Positions 15,191-24,460 of a stretch of 64,000 bases of DNA are shown here, piece after piece. Made by a program: the position numbers and the translations under genes. Positions within the stretch are counted from its first letter, which is position 1. Each line of letters opens with the position of its first letter. Under the pieces are notes generated by a model that worked only from the letters and a program-made list of their open reading frames with translations, ran no database searches and was not told the DNA's origin. Source of the stretch: an uncultured Acidimicrobiales bacterium (lineage in GTDB: Bacteria; Actinomycetota; Acidimicrobiia; Acidimicrobiales; Aldehydirespiratoraceae); contig CATQHS010000001.1 in assembly GCA_958296055.1 (NCBI GenBank), positions 2,824,277-2,888,276 of the forward strand, read 5' to 3'.

Positions 15191-17899
15191 ATGCCCAACG
15201 CTTTGGTAATCGTCGAGTCGCCGGCCAAGGCGAGGACTATCGCCGGATACCTCGGCGACGGCTTCGTCGTGGAGTCCTCCATCGGCCACGTGCGGGACCT
15301 CCCCCGCAACGCGGCCGAAGTGCCCAAGGCCTACCAGAACGAGCCCTGGGCCCGGATCGGCATCGACATCCACAACGACTTCAAGCCGCTCTACGTGGTG
15401 GCCTCCGGCCGGAAGACCCAGATAACCAAGCTGAAATCGCTGCTGGCCCGGGCCGACGAACTGTTCCTGGCCACCGACGAAGACCGCGAGGGCGAGGCCA
15501 TCGCCTGGCACCTGCTCGAGATCCTCAATCCCCGGGTGCCGGTCAAGCGCATGGTGTTCCACGAGATCACCCGCGACGCCATAAGCGCGGCGGTCGCCTC
15601 GCCCCGCCAGATCGACCGGCGGATGGTCGACGCCCAGGAGGCCCGCCGCATGCTCGACCGGCTCTACGGCTACGAGGTGTCGCCGGTGCTGTGGAAGAAG
15701 GTCATGCCCCAGCTCTCGGCGGGCCGGGTCCAGAGCGTGGCCACCCGCATCGTGGTCGAGCGGGAGCGGGAGCGCATGGACTTCGTGCCCGCTGGCTACT
15801 GGAGCCTCACCGGCACCTTCGCGCCCCCGGGAACCGAGCCCGAAGCCGGGGGCCGATTCGAGGCCTCCCTGTCGGCGGTGGACGGGGTCAAGGTGGCCGG
15901 CGGCCGGGACTTCGGCCCCGACGGCCGCCTGTCCCGCTCCGATGTGGTCTTGGTTGACGAGGCCATGGCCACGGGGCTGGCCGAGCGCTTGGAGGGGTCC
16001 GTCTTCACCGTCATCGACCGGGAATCCAAGCCGTACCGGCGCCGCCCCTCGCCCCCGTTCATCACCTCCACCTTCCAGCAGGAGGCAGCCCGCAAGCTCA
16101 AGATGTCGGCCACCGCGGCCATGCGGGCCGCCCAGGGTCTCTATGAGAAGGGCTTCATCACCTACATGCGCACCGACAGCACCACGCTGTCGGCCGCGGC
16201 GGTACAAGCGGCCCGCTCCGCCGTGGCCGAGCGCTACGGCGGAGATCTTCTTCCTCCCAAGCCCCGCTCCTACGCCGGCAAGGTGAAGAACGCCCAAGAG
16301 GCCCACGAGGCCATCCGACCGGCCGGAGACTCGTTCCGGTCGCCTCAGGAGGTGGCTCGCAGCCTGCCCTCGGCGGAGGCCAAGGCGTACGAGATCATCT
16401 ACCAGCGCACCCTGGCCAGCCAGATGACCGACTGCACCGGCGAGACGGTAAGGCTGCAGCTCTCCCCCGAGCCCGAGACCGACCCGGACGTGGTGTTCGC
16501 CGCGGTCGGCACCGTCATCGCCCACCAGGGGTTCCGCCTGGCTTACCAAGAGGGCCGCGACCCCGGCGAAGGGACCGGACGCGGCGAAGGCTCCGAGGCG
16601 GCGGGCGACCCGAAGCTCCCGCCCCTGGGCCGGGGCGACCGGGCGATCGCCGAGGCCATGGCCGCCGATTCGCACCAGACCCAGCCCCCGGCCCGCTATA
16701 CCGAGGCATCCTTGATACGCCGGCTCGAAGAGCTCGGGGTGGGCCGGCCCTCCACCTACGCCTCCATCATGGGCACCATCGTGGACCGGGGCTACGTGTG
16801 GCGGAAGGGTTTGGCGCTGGTGCCGTCGTTCACCGCCTTCTCGGTGGTGAACTTGCTCGAGAGCCACTTCCCCCAGCTCGTCGACTACGCCTTCACCGCC
16901 GAGATGGAAGACGACTTGGACAAGATCGCCCGGGGCGCCGAGGAGACCGTCCCGTGGCTGCATCGCTTCTACTTCGGACACGACGGCGATCCCGGCCTGA
17001 GGGAGAAGGTTTCGAGCCGCCTCGGCGACATCGACGCCCGGGCGGTCAACTCGACCCCGTTGGGGGTGGCCGCCGACGGCTTGCCCGTGGAGGTGAGGGT
17101 CGGCCGCTACGGGCCCTACGTGCAGATGGGGGACCACTCGGCCTCGATCCCCGACGACCTGCCGCCCGACGAGTTCACCGTCGAGCGGGCCCTCGAGTAC
17201 CTGTCCCGGCCCCGCGAGGGCCGGGTCTTGGGCCGAGACCCCGACACCGGGCTCGACGTATACGTCCGCAGCGGCCGGTTCGGTCCCTACGTCCAGGCGG
17301 GCACGGCCGACGAGGTGGACGGCAAGCCCAAAATGGCGTCGCTGTTCAAGACCATGAGCCCCGAGACCGTCACCCTCGACCAAGCGCTGCGGGTGCTATC
17401 GCTGCCCCGCACGGTGGGGATCGACCCGGCCGACGGCGCCGAGATCACCGTGCACAACGGCCGCTACGGCCCGTATGTGAAAAAGGGCGCCGACACCCGC
17501 AGCCTCGACAGCGAGGAGAAGCTGCTGTCGGTCACCCTCGACGAGTGCCTGGAGATCCTGTCTGAGCCCAAGCGGCGCCGGGGCCAGACCCCGGCCCGGG
17601 CGCCGCTGCGAGAACTGGGCCCCGATCCGGACACGGGCCGGGCCATGGTGGTCAAAGAGGGCCGCTACGGCCCCTACGTCACCGACGGCGACGTCAACGC
17701 CTCGCTGCGCAAAGGCGACTCCGCCGAGGGGCTGACCCCGGAGCGGGCGTCGGAGCTGCTGGCCGAGCGCCGGGCCCGGGGGTCGGCCCCCAAGCGCAAA
17801 CCGGCGGCCAAGAAGTCCGGCGCATCCTCGACCAAACGGGCATCAGGGAACAAGACCCCGACCGCCAAGACCAAGAGAACCGCAAAGAAGAGGTCCTGA
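15191..17899 (+). CDS. topA: DNA topoisomerase I
   Basis: 902-residue type IA topoisomerase relaxing negative supercoils. TOPRIM domain at the N-terminus (LVIVESPAKARTIAGYLG; TDEDREGEAIAWHLLEIL), catalytic Tyr near residue 324 in GFITYMRTDST, and toroidal-fold motifs (LSAGRVQSVATRIVVERE). The C-terminus lacks Cys zinc fingers and instead has four repeats built on GR(Y/F)GPYV, then a Lys-rich tail (AAKKSGASSTKRASG), the arrangement usual in actinobacteria. Confidence 0.96.
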   Translation: MPNALVIVESPAKARTIAGYLGDGFVVESSIGHVRDLPRNAAEVPKAYQNEPWARIGIDIHNDFKPLYVVASGRKTQITKLKSLLARADELFLATDEDREGEAIAWHLLEILNPRVPVKRMVFHEITRDAISAAVASPRQIDRRMVDAQEARRMLDRLYGYEVSPVLWKKVMPQLSAGRVQSVATRIVVERERERMDFVPAGYWSLTGTFAPPGTEPEAGGRFEASLSAVDGVKVAGGRDFGPDGRLSRSDVVLVDEAMATGLAERLEGSVFTVIDRESKPYRRRPSPPFITSTFQQEAARKLKMSATAAMRAAQGLYEKGFITYMRTDSTTLSAAAVQAARSAVAERYGGDLLPPKPRSYAGKVKNAQEAHEAIRPAGDSFRSPQEVARSLPSAEAKAYEIIYQRTLASQMTDCTGETVRLQLSPEPETDPDVVFAAVGTVIAHQGFRLAYQEGRDPGEGTGRGEGSEAAGDPKLPPLGRGDRAIAEAMAADSHQTQPPARYTEASLIRRLEELGVGRPSTYASIMGTIVDRGYVWRKGLALVPSFTAFSVVNLLESHFPQLVDYAFTAEMEDDLDKIARGAEETVPWLHRFYFGHDGDPGLREKVSSRLGDIDARAVNSTPLGVAADGLPVEVRVGRYGPYVQMGDHSASIPDDLPPDEFTVERALEYLSRPREGRVLGRDPDTGLDVYVRSGRFGPYVQAGTADEVDGKPKMASLFKTMSPETVTLDQALRVLSLPRTVGIDPADGAEITVHNGRYGPYVKKGADTRSLDSEEKLLSVTLDECLEILSEPKRRRGQTPARAPLRELGPDPDTGRAMVVKEGRYGPYVTDGDVNASLRKGDSAEGLTPERASELLAERRARGSAPKRKPAAKKSGASSTKRASGNKTPTAKTKRTAKKRS

Positions 17900-17904
17900 C
17901 CCCG

Positions 17905-19398
17905 GTGGCCTCGGGACCGCTGCCCGACCGGGGCGCCGAGTCCTCGAGCCGTTCGTCGGCCGCCCGCCTCGACGAGGCGGTGTTCGCGGCCCGGCCCGCC
18001 GACTGGATCGAGAAGCTGTTCGGCACCCGCCAGTTCTTCTCGCTCTGGGTAGCCCAGCTCGTATCGGCCACCGGCGACTGGCTGGGCCTGGTGGCCACCA
18101 TCGCCCTGGCCGCCCGGCTCAGCGAGGGCTCGGAGGGAGCGGCTATCGCGCTGGTGCTGGCCAGCCGGGTGGCGCCCGGGTTCTTCCTGGCCACCGCGGC
18201 CGGCGTGCTCGTCGATCGTCTGGACCGCAAGCGGGTCATGGTGGCCTGCGACCTGGGCCGGGCCGCCGTGCTCGTGTCCCTGCCCTTCGTCGACACGCTC
18301 CTCGGCCTGGTGGCGGCCAGTTTCGTCTTGGAGCTGCTGACGATGATGTGGCAGCCGGCCAAGGAGGCCATCGTCCCCAACCTCGTCCCGAAGGAGAGGC
18401 TCACCTCGGCCAACGCCTTGAACGTGGCCGCCGCCTACGGGATGTTCCCGGTGGCGGTGGGCATCGCCGCCCTGCTGTCCAAGGCGGCCGAGGCGATGGC
18501 CGACGAGGGATGGGTGACCAACTTCAGGCTCAACGAGGAAGGCCTCGCCTTCTACGTCGACGCCCTGACGTTCTTGGTCACCGCGGCGATCGTGGCCCGG
18601 CTGGCCATCCCGGCCCGGCCCAAGGAGGGACGGCGGGTTCAGCACCGGGGCTGGGACTTGGGCGGCGCCTTCCGCGAGCTGCGGGAGGGGTGGCAGTTGA
18701 TCGCGGCCAACCCGATCGTGCGGTCCGTCAACGTGGGGCTGGCCACCGGGATCATGGGCGGCGGCATGCTCGTGCCCCTGGGCGCCATCTTCGTGGACGA
18801 GGTGATCGTCGGACGAGAAGCCGACTTCCACTTGGTGCTGTTCTCGCTGGGGACGGGAATGGCCCTGGGGGTGGCGTGCGCCTCGGCCCTCCAGAACCGG
18901 ATCAACCGGTCCCAGGTCTTCGCCGGCGCTCTGGTCGGGGCCGGGCTGGCGCTGCTGGCCGCCGCGTCCTTCGACGTGCTGTCGTTGGTGGCCCCGGCGA
19001 CGGGGCTGCTCGGCTTCATGGGCGGGCCGGTGTACGTGCTGGGGTTCACGCTGCTGCACGAGAACGTCTCCGACGACATGAGGGGGCGGGTCTTCGCGTC
19101 GCTGCTGGTGCTGGTGCGGCTGTGCCTGCTGGTGGCGCTGGCCCTGGCCCCGCTGGTGGCCGACCTGCTCGACCGGGTGTCGCAGCGCTGGTGGGACGGC
19201 TATGTCTCGGTGCTGGGGGCCCAGGTTCACGTTCCGGGGGTGCGCCTGACCATGTGGCTGGCCGCGGTCATCATCGTGGCGGCCGGGATACTGTCCTCTT
19301 GGAGCCTCAAGACCGGCGGCTCCCCGGCGGTTGGCGGCGGCGGTGACGGCGGCGGCGATTCGGCTGGCGCCCCCGCCGGCGAGGGGGCCGGGTCTTGA
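17905..19398 (+). CDS. MFS transporter (MFS_3, EntS-like)
   Basis: 497-residue membrane protein with about 12 hydrophobic segments beginning after residue 45 (FFSLWVAQLVSATGDWLGLV) and the MFS loop motif GVLVDRLDRKRVMV. A central cytoplasmic loop (FRELREGWQLIAANPIV) is typical of the EntS-like MFS_3 group. The tail is Gly-rich and low complexity. Substrate unknown. It ends in a TTGA overlap with tmk, only five bases after topA, so it is probably cotranscribed with both. Confidence 0.85.
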   Translation: MASGPLPDRGAESSSRSSAARLDEAVFAARPADWIEKLFGTRQFFSLWVAQLVSATGDWLGLVATIALAARLSEGSEGAAIALVLASRVAPGFFLATAAGVLVDRLDRKRVMVACDLGRAAVLVSLPFVDTLLGLVAASFVLELLTMMWQPAKEAIVPNLVPKERLTSANALNVAAAYGMFPVAVGIAALLSKAAEAMADEGWVTNFRLNEEGLAFYVDALTFLVTAAIVARLAIPARPKEGRRVQHRGWDLGGAFRELREGWQLIAANPIVRSVNVGLATGIMGGGMLVPLGAIFVDEVIVGREADFHLVLFSLGTGMALGVACASALQNRINRSQVFAGALVGAGLALLAAASFDVLSLVAPATGLLGFMGGPVYVLGFTLLHENVSDDMRGRVFASLLVLVRLCLLVALALAPLVADLLDRVSQRWWDGYVSVLGAQVHVPGVRLTMWLAAVIIVAAGILSSWSLKTGGSPAVGGGGDGGGDSAGAPAGEGAGS

Positions 19399-20006
19399 CC
19401 GGCCGGCTCATCGCCCTCGAAGGCGCCGACGCCGCGGGCAAGTCCACCCAGGCCCGCCTGCTGGCCGAGGCCTTGGGAGCGGTGGCCACCTTCCAGTTCG
19501 GGGCGACCGGGGTCGGGGCCGCAGTCCGCCAGATCCTCTTGGACCCGACCCAGGACGCCCTCGACGACCGGGCCGAGGCGCTGCTGATAATCGCCGACAA
19601 GGCCCAGCACGTGGCCGAGATCGTCGGGCCGGCCCTGAGGGCGGGCCGCGTCGTGGTCAGCGATCGTTTCACGGCCTCGACCATCGCCTACCAGGGCTAC
19701 GGTCGGGGGCTGGATGTCGCCGTCCTGCGGTCGGTCATGGACTTCGCCACCGAAGGGATCGAGCCCGACTTGACCGTTCTGCTCGACATAGACCCCAAAA
19801 TGGCCCGGCGCCGGCTGGGGCCAACGTTCGATCGGATCGAGGGGGCAGATCGGGCCTTTCACGAGCGGGTGCGGCGGGGCTACCTGGAGCTGGCCGCCGC
19901 CGACCCGGACCATTGGGTGGTGGTGAACGGCGCCGCCCCGGTCGAGGAGGTCGCAGCCCGGGTCCTCTCCGAGGTGAGAGACCGGCTCAAAGACCGGGAT
20001 TCGTGA
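19395..20006 (+). CDS. tmk: Thymidylate kinase
   Basis: 203-residue kinase making dTDP from dTMP. P-loop ALEGADAAGKSTQARLLAE at residues 7-25, the DR(F/Y) substrate motif in VVSDRFTASTIAYQGYGRG, and a LID region (DPKMARRRLG). The TTG start overlaps the upstream stop. holB follows, the common tmk-holB order. Confidence 0.94.
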   Translation: MTGRLIALEGADAAGKSTQARLLAEALGAVATFQFGATGVGAAVRQILLDPTQDALDDRAEALLIIADKAQHVAEIVGPALRAGRVVVSDRFTASTIAYQGYGRGLDVAVLRSVMDFATEGIEPDLTVLLDIDPKMARRRLGPTFDRIEGADRAFHERVRRGYLELAAADPDHWVVVNGAAPVEEVAARVLSEVRDRLKDRDS

Positions 20007-20040
20007 CGCCGGACCGGGCGGCTCGGGGGTGGCTAAGCCG

Positions 20041-21117
20041 GTGACGGCCGACCCGTGGTCGACGGTGGTCGGCCAGCCCGACGCCGTCCGCCGGCTGACG
20101 GAGGCCGCGGGCTCGCCCGTGCCCGCTTACCTCTTCGTCGGCCCGCCCGGCTCGGGCAAGCGCAAAGCGGCGGCCGTGTTCGCCGCCGAGCTGCTGGCCG
20201 CGGCCGACCCGGCCCGGGCCGAGTCCCACCGGGCTCGGGCCGTTGGCGAGGAGCATCCCGATTTGGCGGTGATCGACCCGGCCGGCAACCAGCTCCGCCG
20301 GGAGGAGGAGGCCGAGTGGATCGTCACCGAGGCCAGTCGCTCGCCGGTGGAGACCGGCCGCAAGGTGCTGGTTGTCGACCGGTTCCACACCGCCACCCCG
20401 GCCGCGGCCGCGGCCTTGCTGAAGACTGTTGAAGAGCCGCCCGGCCCGTCGATCTTCGTGCTGCTGGCCGAGGAGGTGCCGCCCGAGCACGCCACCATCG
20501 CCTCCCGCTGCACCAGGGTGGACTTCGCGGCCGTGTCCGACGAGGCGGTGGCGGCCGCGCTCCAAGCCGAGGGTTTGGCCCCGGCCGATGCCGCCATGGC
20601 GGCCCGGGCCGCGGCCGGCAACCTGGACCGGGCTCGGATCCTGGCCCGCGACGACCGGGTGGCGGCCCGTCACGAGACTTGGCGGTCGATCCCCGAGCGG
20701 CTCGACGGCGCCGGCGCCACCGTGGCCGTGATAGTCGACGAGGTGCGGGCCATGGTGGCCGAAGCCCTCGAACCCCTCACCGCCCGCCACCGGGAGGAGC
20801 TGGCCGAGTTGGAGCAGCGCGAGGAGCTGCTCGGAACCCGGGGGTCGGGCCGGGCCCGCATGGAGGCCCGGCACCGCCGCGAAGCCCGGCAGTTCCGCAC
20901 CGAGGAGCTGCGGTTCGGGCTGGCCACCCTGGCGTCCCGCTACCGGCCCCGGACCGGGTCTCTCGACCCGGCCCGGCTGCGGGCCGTCGACCGGCTGCGC
21001 CGCACCTACCGGGATCTGATCCGCAACCCCAACGAGGCCCTGGCCTTCCAGGCCCTGCTGCTGGACCTGCCCCCGCTGCCTCCCGAGGCGCCGGGCGGTG
21101 ACGGCGAGCCCTCGTAG
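20041..21117 (+). CDS. holB: DNA polymerase III delta prime subunit
   Basis: About 358-residue clamp-loader subunit. The AAA+ domain has FVGPPGSGKRKAA, where the residue after Lys is Arg rather than Ser/Thr, as expected of the non-hydrolysing delta prime subunit, and IASRCTRVDF (SRC motif). GTG 20041 is preferred because PWSTVVGQPDAV begins the conserved region directly. GTG 20029 is in frame and four codons upstream. The C-terminal half is helical. Confidence 0.88.
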   Translation: MTADPWSTVVGQPDAVRRLTEAAGSPVPAYLFVGPPGSGKRKAAAVFAAELLAAADPARAESHRARAVGEEHPDLAVIDPAGNQLRREEEAEWIVTEASRSPVETGRKVLVVDRFHTATPAAAAALLKTVEEPPGPSIFVLLAEEVPPEHATIASRCTRVDFAAVSDEAVAAALQAEGLAPADAAMAARAAAGNLDRARILARDDRVAARHETWRSIPERLDGAGATVAVIVDEVRAMVAEALEPLTARHREELAELEQREELLGTRGSGRARMEARHRREARQFRTEELRFGLATLASRYRPRTGSLDPARLRAVDRLRRTYRDLIRNPNEALAFQALLLDLPPLPPEAPGGDGEPS

Positions 21118-21241
21118 GACTCGAGGACGGACGGGCGGAGCGGTAGGCGCCTGGTCGCCGAGCCGGTACGTTCGTTGCCGGCGCCGCCGCCTGCGACCCC
21201 CATCCCCAACCGCCGATTCGCGCCGCGAACCGCGCCGTCCC

Positions 21242-21314
21242 GCCCGAATAGCTCAGCCGGTAGAGCGACGCTCTCGTAAAGCGTAGGTCAGGGGTTCAAG
21301 TCCCCTTTCGGGCT
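21242..21314 (+). tRNA. tRNA-Thr(CGT)
   Basis: Cloverleaf visible: acceptor GCCCGAA (21242-21248) pairs with TTCGGGC (21307-21313). The D arm contains AGCTCAGCCGGTAGAGC. The anticodon stem ACGCT/AGCGT encloses loop CTCGTAA with anticodon CGT (reads ACG). T arm AGGGG-TTCAAGT-CCCCT. CCA is not encoded. Confidence 0.96.
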
Positions 21315-21339
21315 CCTCGTTCTACAGGTTGGGGCGCGT

Positions 21340-21942
21340 TTGGCCGACCGAGCAAACTTCGCGGACGACGCCATGGGCCTGATGTCGTCGCTGTACTCGG
21401 CGGCGGTGCGCATGACCCGCAACCCGGCCGACGCCGAGGACCTGGTCCAAGAGACCTACCTGCGGGCCTACCGGGGCTATGAGGGATTCGAGGCCGGGAC
21501 CAACCTGAAGGCGTGGATGTACCGCATCCTCACCAACGCCTACCTCAACGACTACCGCAAGAAGCAGCGCCGGCCGGCCGAGACCCATTTGGGGGAGGTG
21601 GAGGACCTGTACCTGTACCGGCGGCTGGGCCCCGCGGCCGGGAGACTGGGCCGCAGCGTCGAAGACGAGCTGGCCGGACTGTTCGTCGACCACGAGGTGA
21701 AGCAGGCGGTGGAGGACCTGCCCGACCATTACCGCATCCCGATCCTGTTGGCCGATGTGGAGGGGTTCGCCTACAAAGAAATCGCCGAGATCCTCGACGT
21801 TCCCATCGGCACGGTCATGAGCCGGCTCCACCGGGGAAGAAAACAGCTTCAAAAGCAGTTGTACTCCTTTGCCGAGCGCCGCCGTCTCCTGCCCGACGAG
21901 GAGCCAGCGGTGGTCGGCAGCGAAGCCGCCGACGAGGACTGA
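21340..21942 (+). CDS. ECF RNA polymerase sigma factor (SigR/SigH-like)
   Basis: 200-residue sigma factor. Region 2 is [20 protein letters not shown] with [17 protein letters not shown]; region 4 is [19 protein letters not shown] and [16 protein letters not shown]. The sequence resembles the oxidative-stress SigR/SigH/RpoE group, and the next gene encodes a small zinc anti-sigma of the RsrA type, supporting a redox-responsive pair. The start is a TTG just after tRNA-Thr. Confidence 0.9.
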   Translation: MADRANFADDAMGLMSSLYSAAVRMTRNPADAEDLVQETYLRAYRGYEGFEAGTNLKAWMYRILTNAYLNDYRKKQRRPAETHLGEVEDLYLYRRLGPAAGRLGRSVEDELAGLFVDHEVKQAVEDLPDHYRIPILLADVEGFAYKEIAEILDVPIGTVMSRLHRGRKQLQKQLYSFAERRRLLPDEEPAVVGSEAADED

Positions 21943-21944
21943 GC

Positions 21945-22184
21945 ATGGCCAACTGCTGCGAGGACGCCCAGCGCGATGTCCACGTCTACCTGGACGGCGA
22001 GATGGCCGTCGAAGCCCGCACCGTCATCGCCGTCCATCTCGACGAGTGCTCCTGCTGCTGTGAGGCCTTCGACTTCGAGATCCGCCTTCGCCGGGTGGTG
22101 GCCCGCTGCTGCCGCGAAGAGGCCCCCGACACCCTCCGCATCCGCGTGGTCGAGGCCATAAGCGCCCGGGCCGAGTTCCGCTGA
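21945..22184 (+). CDS. Zinc-binding anti-sigma factor (RsrA-like)
   Basis: 79-residue ZAS protein two bases after the ECF sigma gene. The His-X3-Cys-X2-Cys motif is His31, Cys35, Cys38 (HLDECSCCCE), with extra cysteines at 4, 5, 37 and 39 and a CC pair further on, consistent with thiol-disulfide sensing. It is expected to bind and hold the adjacent sigma factor until oxidised. Confidence 0.85.
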   Translation: MANCCEDAQRDVHVYLDGEMAVEARTVIAVHLDECSCCCEAFDFEIRLRRVVARCCREEAPDTLRIRVVEAISARAEFR

Positions 22185-22243
22185 GCCTCGGCCCCGTCTC
22201 GCCCGTCTCGGAGACGGCCCGCTCGGGGCTCTAGACTCCCCCC

Positions 22244-22375
22244 ATGGTCTTCGCCGGTGTCGTATGGCACTTCTGGATCGCGGTGCCACTGGCCGCGGGG
22301 GGCATCCTGGCCGTGGTCGCCGCCGTCGTGGGGTACCTGCAGAAGGTCACCTACAGGCGGTACCCGAGGGACTGA
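22244..22375 (+). CDS. Small single-span membrane protein (43 aa)
   Basis: Short ORF with a clear hydrophobic core (HFWIAVPLAAGGILAVVAAV) followed by a basic tail (YLQKVTYRRYPRD), suggesting an N-out or signal-anchor topology with a cytoplasmic basic end. It lies between the sigma/anti-sigma pair and the metallopeptidase gene and ends seven bases before the latter. Coding support is hydrophobic pattern and spacing only; function unknown. Confidence 0.6.
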   Translation: MVFAGVVWHFWIAVPLAAGGILAVVAAVVGYLQKVTYRRYPRD

Positions 22376-22382
22376 GCCTCGG

Positions 22383-23462
22383 GTGGGCGGCGAGGAGGCC
22401 GACGCCGTCGACTGGGACTTGGCCCGCCGGGTGGCCAACCGAGCCGCCGCCCGCGATCCCTACGCGTCGGCCCACTATCGCCAAGGCTTGGAGCCGGACT
22501 TCGAGGAGTTCACCGCCCGGGCCGAGGATCTGGTGGCCGCCGCCACCGGGCTGCGGTCGGACGCGGGCCCGGCCCGGGGCCGGGTCACGGACCGGGCCGG
22601 CTGGATCGACGCCAACCTGTCGTCGTTCCGGCGGCTGCTGCGCCCGGTCATCGAGAAGCTCGGGGCCCGGATGGAAGGGTCGGCCGCGCCGTTGGCCCGC
22701 AAGCTGGCCGGGGCCGAGCTGGGGTTGATGCTGGGGTGGATGTCGGCCCGGGTACTGGGCCAGTACGACCTGCTGGTGATCGAAGACGAGAATCCCGGCG
22801 ACCAGGACATCGTCTACTACGTGGCCCCCAACGTGTTGGCGCTGGAGCACCGCTACGCCTTCGACCCCCGCCAGTTCCGGCTGTGGCTGGCCCTGCACGA
22901 GGTGACCCATCGGGCCCAGTTCACCGGCGTGGCCTGGATGCGGCCCCACTTCCTGAGCCTGGTCTCCGACGCCATGGAGTCGGTCGACCCCGACCCCGGC
23001 AAGCTGCTGGCCGGGCTGCGCCGCCTGGTCGAGGACCGGCGGCGGGGTGCCGACCCCTTCGCCGACGGCGGGCTGACGGCTCTTATGGCCACCGAGTCTC
23101 AACGCGAGGTCCTTCATCGGGTGTCGGGGCTGATGTGTCTGCTGGAAGGCCACGGCGACGTGACCATGGACCGGGCCGGCCTGGGGCTCATCCCCTCCGC
23201 GGGCCGGTTCGGGCGAGTGCTGCGCCAGCGCCGCATGTCGGCCCGGGGGCCGGCCAAGGTCCTTCAGCGCCTGATCGGCTTCGACGCCAAGATCAAGCAG
23301 TACGCCCAGGGTGAGCGCTTCATCGAGGCGGTGGAGGCCACCGGCGGCTCGGGAATGCTCGACCGGGTCTGGGAAAGGCCCGAGAACCTGCCCACCCTCA
23401 CCGAGATCAGGGCCCCGGAGCAGTGGATGGCCCGCGTGGGCAGTTCCACCCTGGCGGCCTGA
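22383..23462 (+). CDS. Zinicin-like zinc metallopeptidase (DUF2342, F420-associated family)
   Basis: 359-residue protein with a HEXXH zinc site (LALHEVTHRAQFTGVAW). It matches the actinobacterial family annotated as zinc-dependent metalloprotease or coenzyme F420 biosynthesis-associated protein, which is typically encoded next to tilS and hpt, as here. GTG 22383 starts just before the conserved DWDLARRVANRAA; the frame is open further upstream but overlaps the small membrane ORF. The substrate is unknown. Confidence 0.87.
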   Translation: MGGEEADAVDWDLARRVANRAAARDPYASAHYRQGLEPDFEEFTARAEDLVAAATGLRSDAGPARGRVTDRAGWIDANLSSFRRLLRPVIEKLGARMEGSAAPLARKLAGAELGLMLGWMSARVLGQYDLLVIEDENPGDQDIVYYVAPNVLALEHRYAFDPRQFRLWLALHEVTHRAQFTGVAWMRPHFLSLVSDAMESVDPDPGKLLAGLRRLVEDRRRGADPFADGGLTALMATESQREVLHRVSGLMCLLEGHGDVTMDRAGLGLIPSAGRFGRVLRQRRMSARGPAKVLQRLIGFDAKIKQYAQGERFIEAVEATGGSGMLDRVWERPENLPTLTEIRAPEQWMARVGSSTLAA

Positions 23463-23476
23463 GGGCGGGATCCAAG

Positions 23477-24460
23477 GTGGCGGCGCCGGAGACGCTCGGC
23501 TGCGGCGGCGGGGAGTCGGCGGAGACGCTCGGCTGCGGCGGGGAGTCGGTCGGCGGCGGGGAGTCGGCGGAGATCGCCGGGCTGTTGGAGCGATGCGCGT
23601 TCCCCGACCCTCCGGCCTCCATCGGCTGCGGGCTGTCGGGGGGTCCCGACTCGAGCGCGCTGGTGGCCCTGGCCGTGGCGGCCGGACTGGAGGTCACCGC
23701 CTGGCACGTGGACCACGGGCTGCGGCCCGACTCGGGCCGAGACGCGGCGGCGGCTCGGGCGGTGGCCGACCGGCTCGGGTGCCGCTTCGAGCTGCGAACC
23801 GTCACCGTGGAGGCCGGCCCCAACCTGGAGGCCCGGGCCCGGGCCGCCCGCTACGCCGCCCTGCCCGACGACGTGCACGTCGGCCACACCGCCGACGACC
23901 GGGCCGAGACGGTGCTGTTCAACATCGGCCGAGGCGGTGGCCTGGCCGGCGGGGGGGCCCTCCACCGGGCCGTTCGCCGCCCTCTGCTGGCCTTGCGCCG
24001 ACATGAGACCCACGCCCTGTGTGCCCGGTTGGGCCTGCCGGTGGTGTCGGACCCCATGAACGACGACCTCGCCTTCGCCCGGGCGGCCATCCGCCACGAG
24101 GTGATGCCCGCGCTGGCCCGAGCCCTGGACCGCGATCCGGTGACGCTGCTCAACCGCCACGCCGACCTCTGCGCCGACGCCCACGAGGTGATCGCCGGCC
24201 TCGCCGCCGGCCTCGACGCGACCAGCGCGGCCGAACTGGCCGAGGCCCCCCGGGCGGTGGCCTCGGAGGCGCTGCGGTCGTGGGTCGCGGCCCAGACCGG
24301 ATCGGCGCAGGCCGTCTCGGCCCGCTCCGTCGAGCGGATACTGGCGGTGGCGGCCGGCGACCGGCTGGCCACCGAGATCGAGGGCGGCCACCGGGTGGCC
24401 CGCACCCGGGGCCGGCTCCGCATCGAGGCCCCCGGCGGGCCGAATGGCAGGCCGTCGTGA
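23477..24460 (+). CDS. tilS: tRNA(Ile)-lysidine synthase
   Basis: About 327 residues. The enzyme converts C34 of tRNA-Ile(CAU) to lysidine. PP-loop motif GCGLSGGPDSSALVAL, then WHVDHGLRPDSGRDA and HTADDRAETVLFN, all conserved. GTG 23477 gives an N-terminal extension of about 35 residues made of an 11-residue Gly/Glu/Ser repeat (ETLGCGGGESA). A start inside the repeat cannot be excluded. It overlaps hpt by GTGA. Confidence 0.92.
   Translation: MAAPETLGCGGGESAETLGCGGESVGGGESAEIAGLLERCAFPDPPASIGCGLSGGPDSSALVALAVAAGLEVTAWHVDHGLRPDSGRDAAAARAVADRLGCRFELRTVTVEAGPNLEARARAARYAALPDDVHVGHTADDRAETVLFNIGRGGGLAGGGALHRAVRRPLLALRRHETHALCARLGLPVVSDPMNDDLAFARAAIRHEVMPALARALDRDPVTLLNRHADLCADAHEVIAGLAAGLDATSAAELAEAPRAVASEALRSWVAAQTGSAQAVSARSVERILAVAAGDRLATEIEGGHRVARTRGRLRIEAPGGPNGRPS
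23488..23541 (+). repeat. 33-bp period tandem repeat at the tilS 5' end
   Basis: 21 identical bases at 23488-23508 and 23521-23541 (period 33), with a further GGGGAGTCGG-type partial unit to about 23571. In frame, it encodes 11-residue Gly-rich units. Confidence 0.8.

Noticed and set aside
14051-17383. Very long minus-strand open frame (1110 codons)
   Set aside because: It lies opposite alpha-E and topA, which have clear family motifs; the antisense product is Gly/Arg/His-rich without domains, as expected from high-GC codon bias.
20001-20055. Junction duplication at tmk/holB
   Set aside because: GTGACGCCGGACC and GTGACGGCCGACC are similar, but the flanks do not align, so I do not count it with the other junction duplications.
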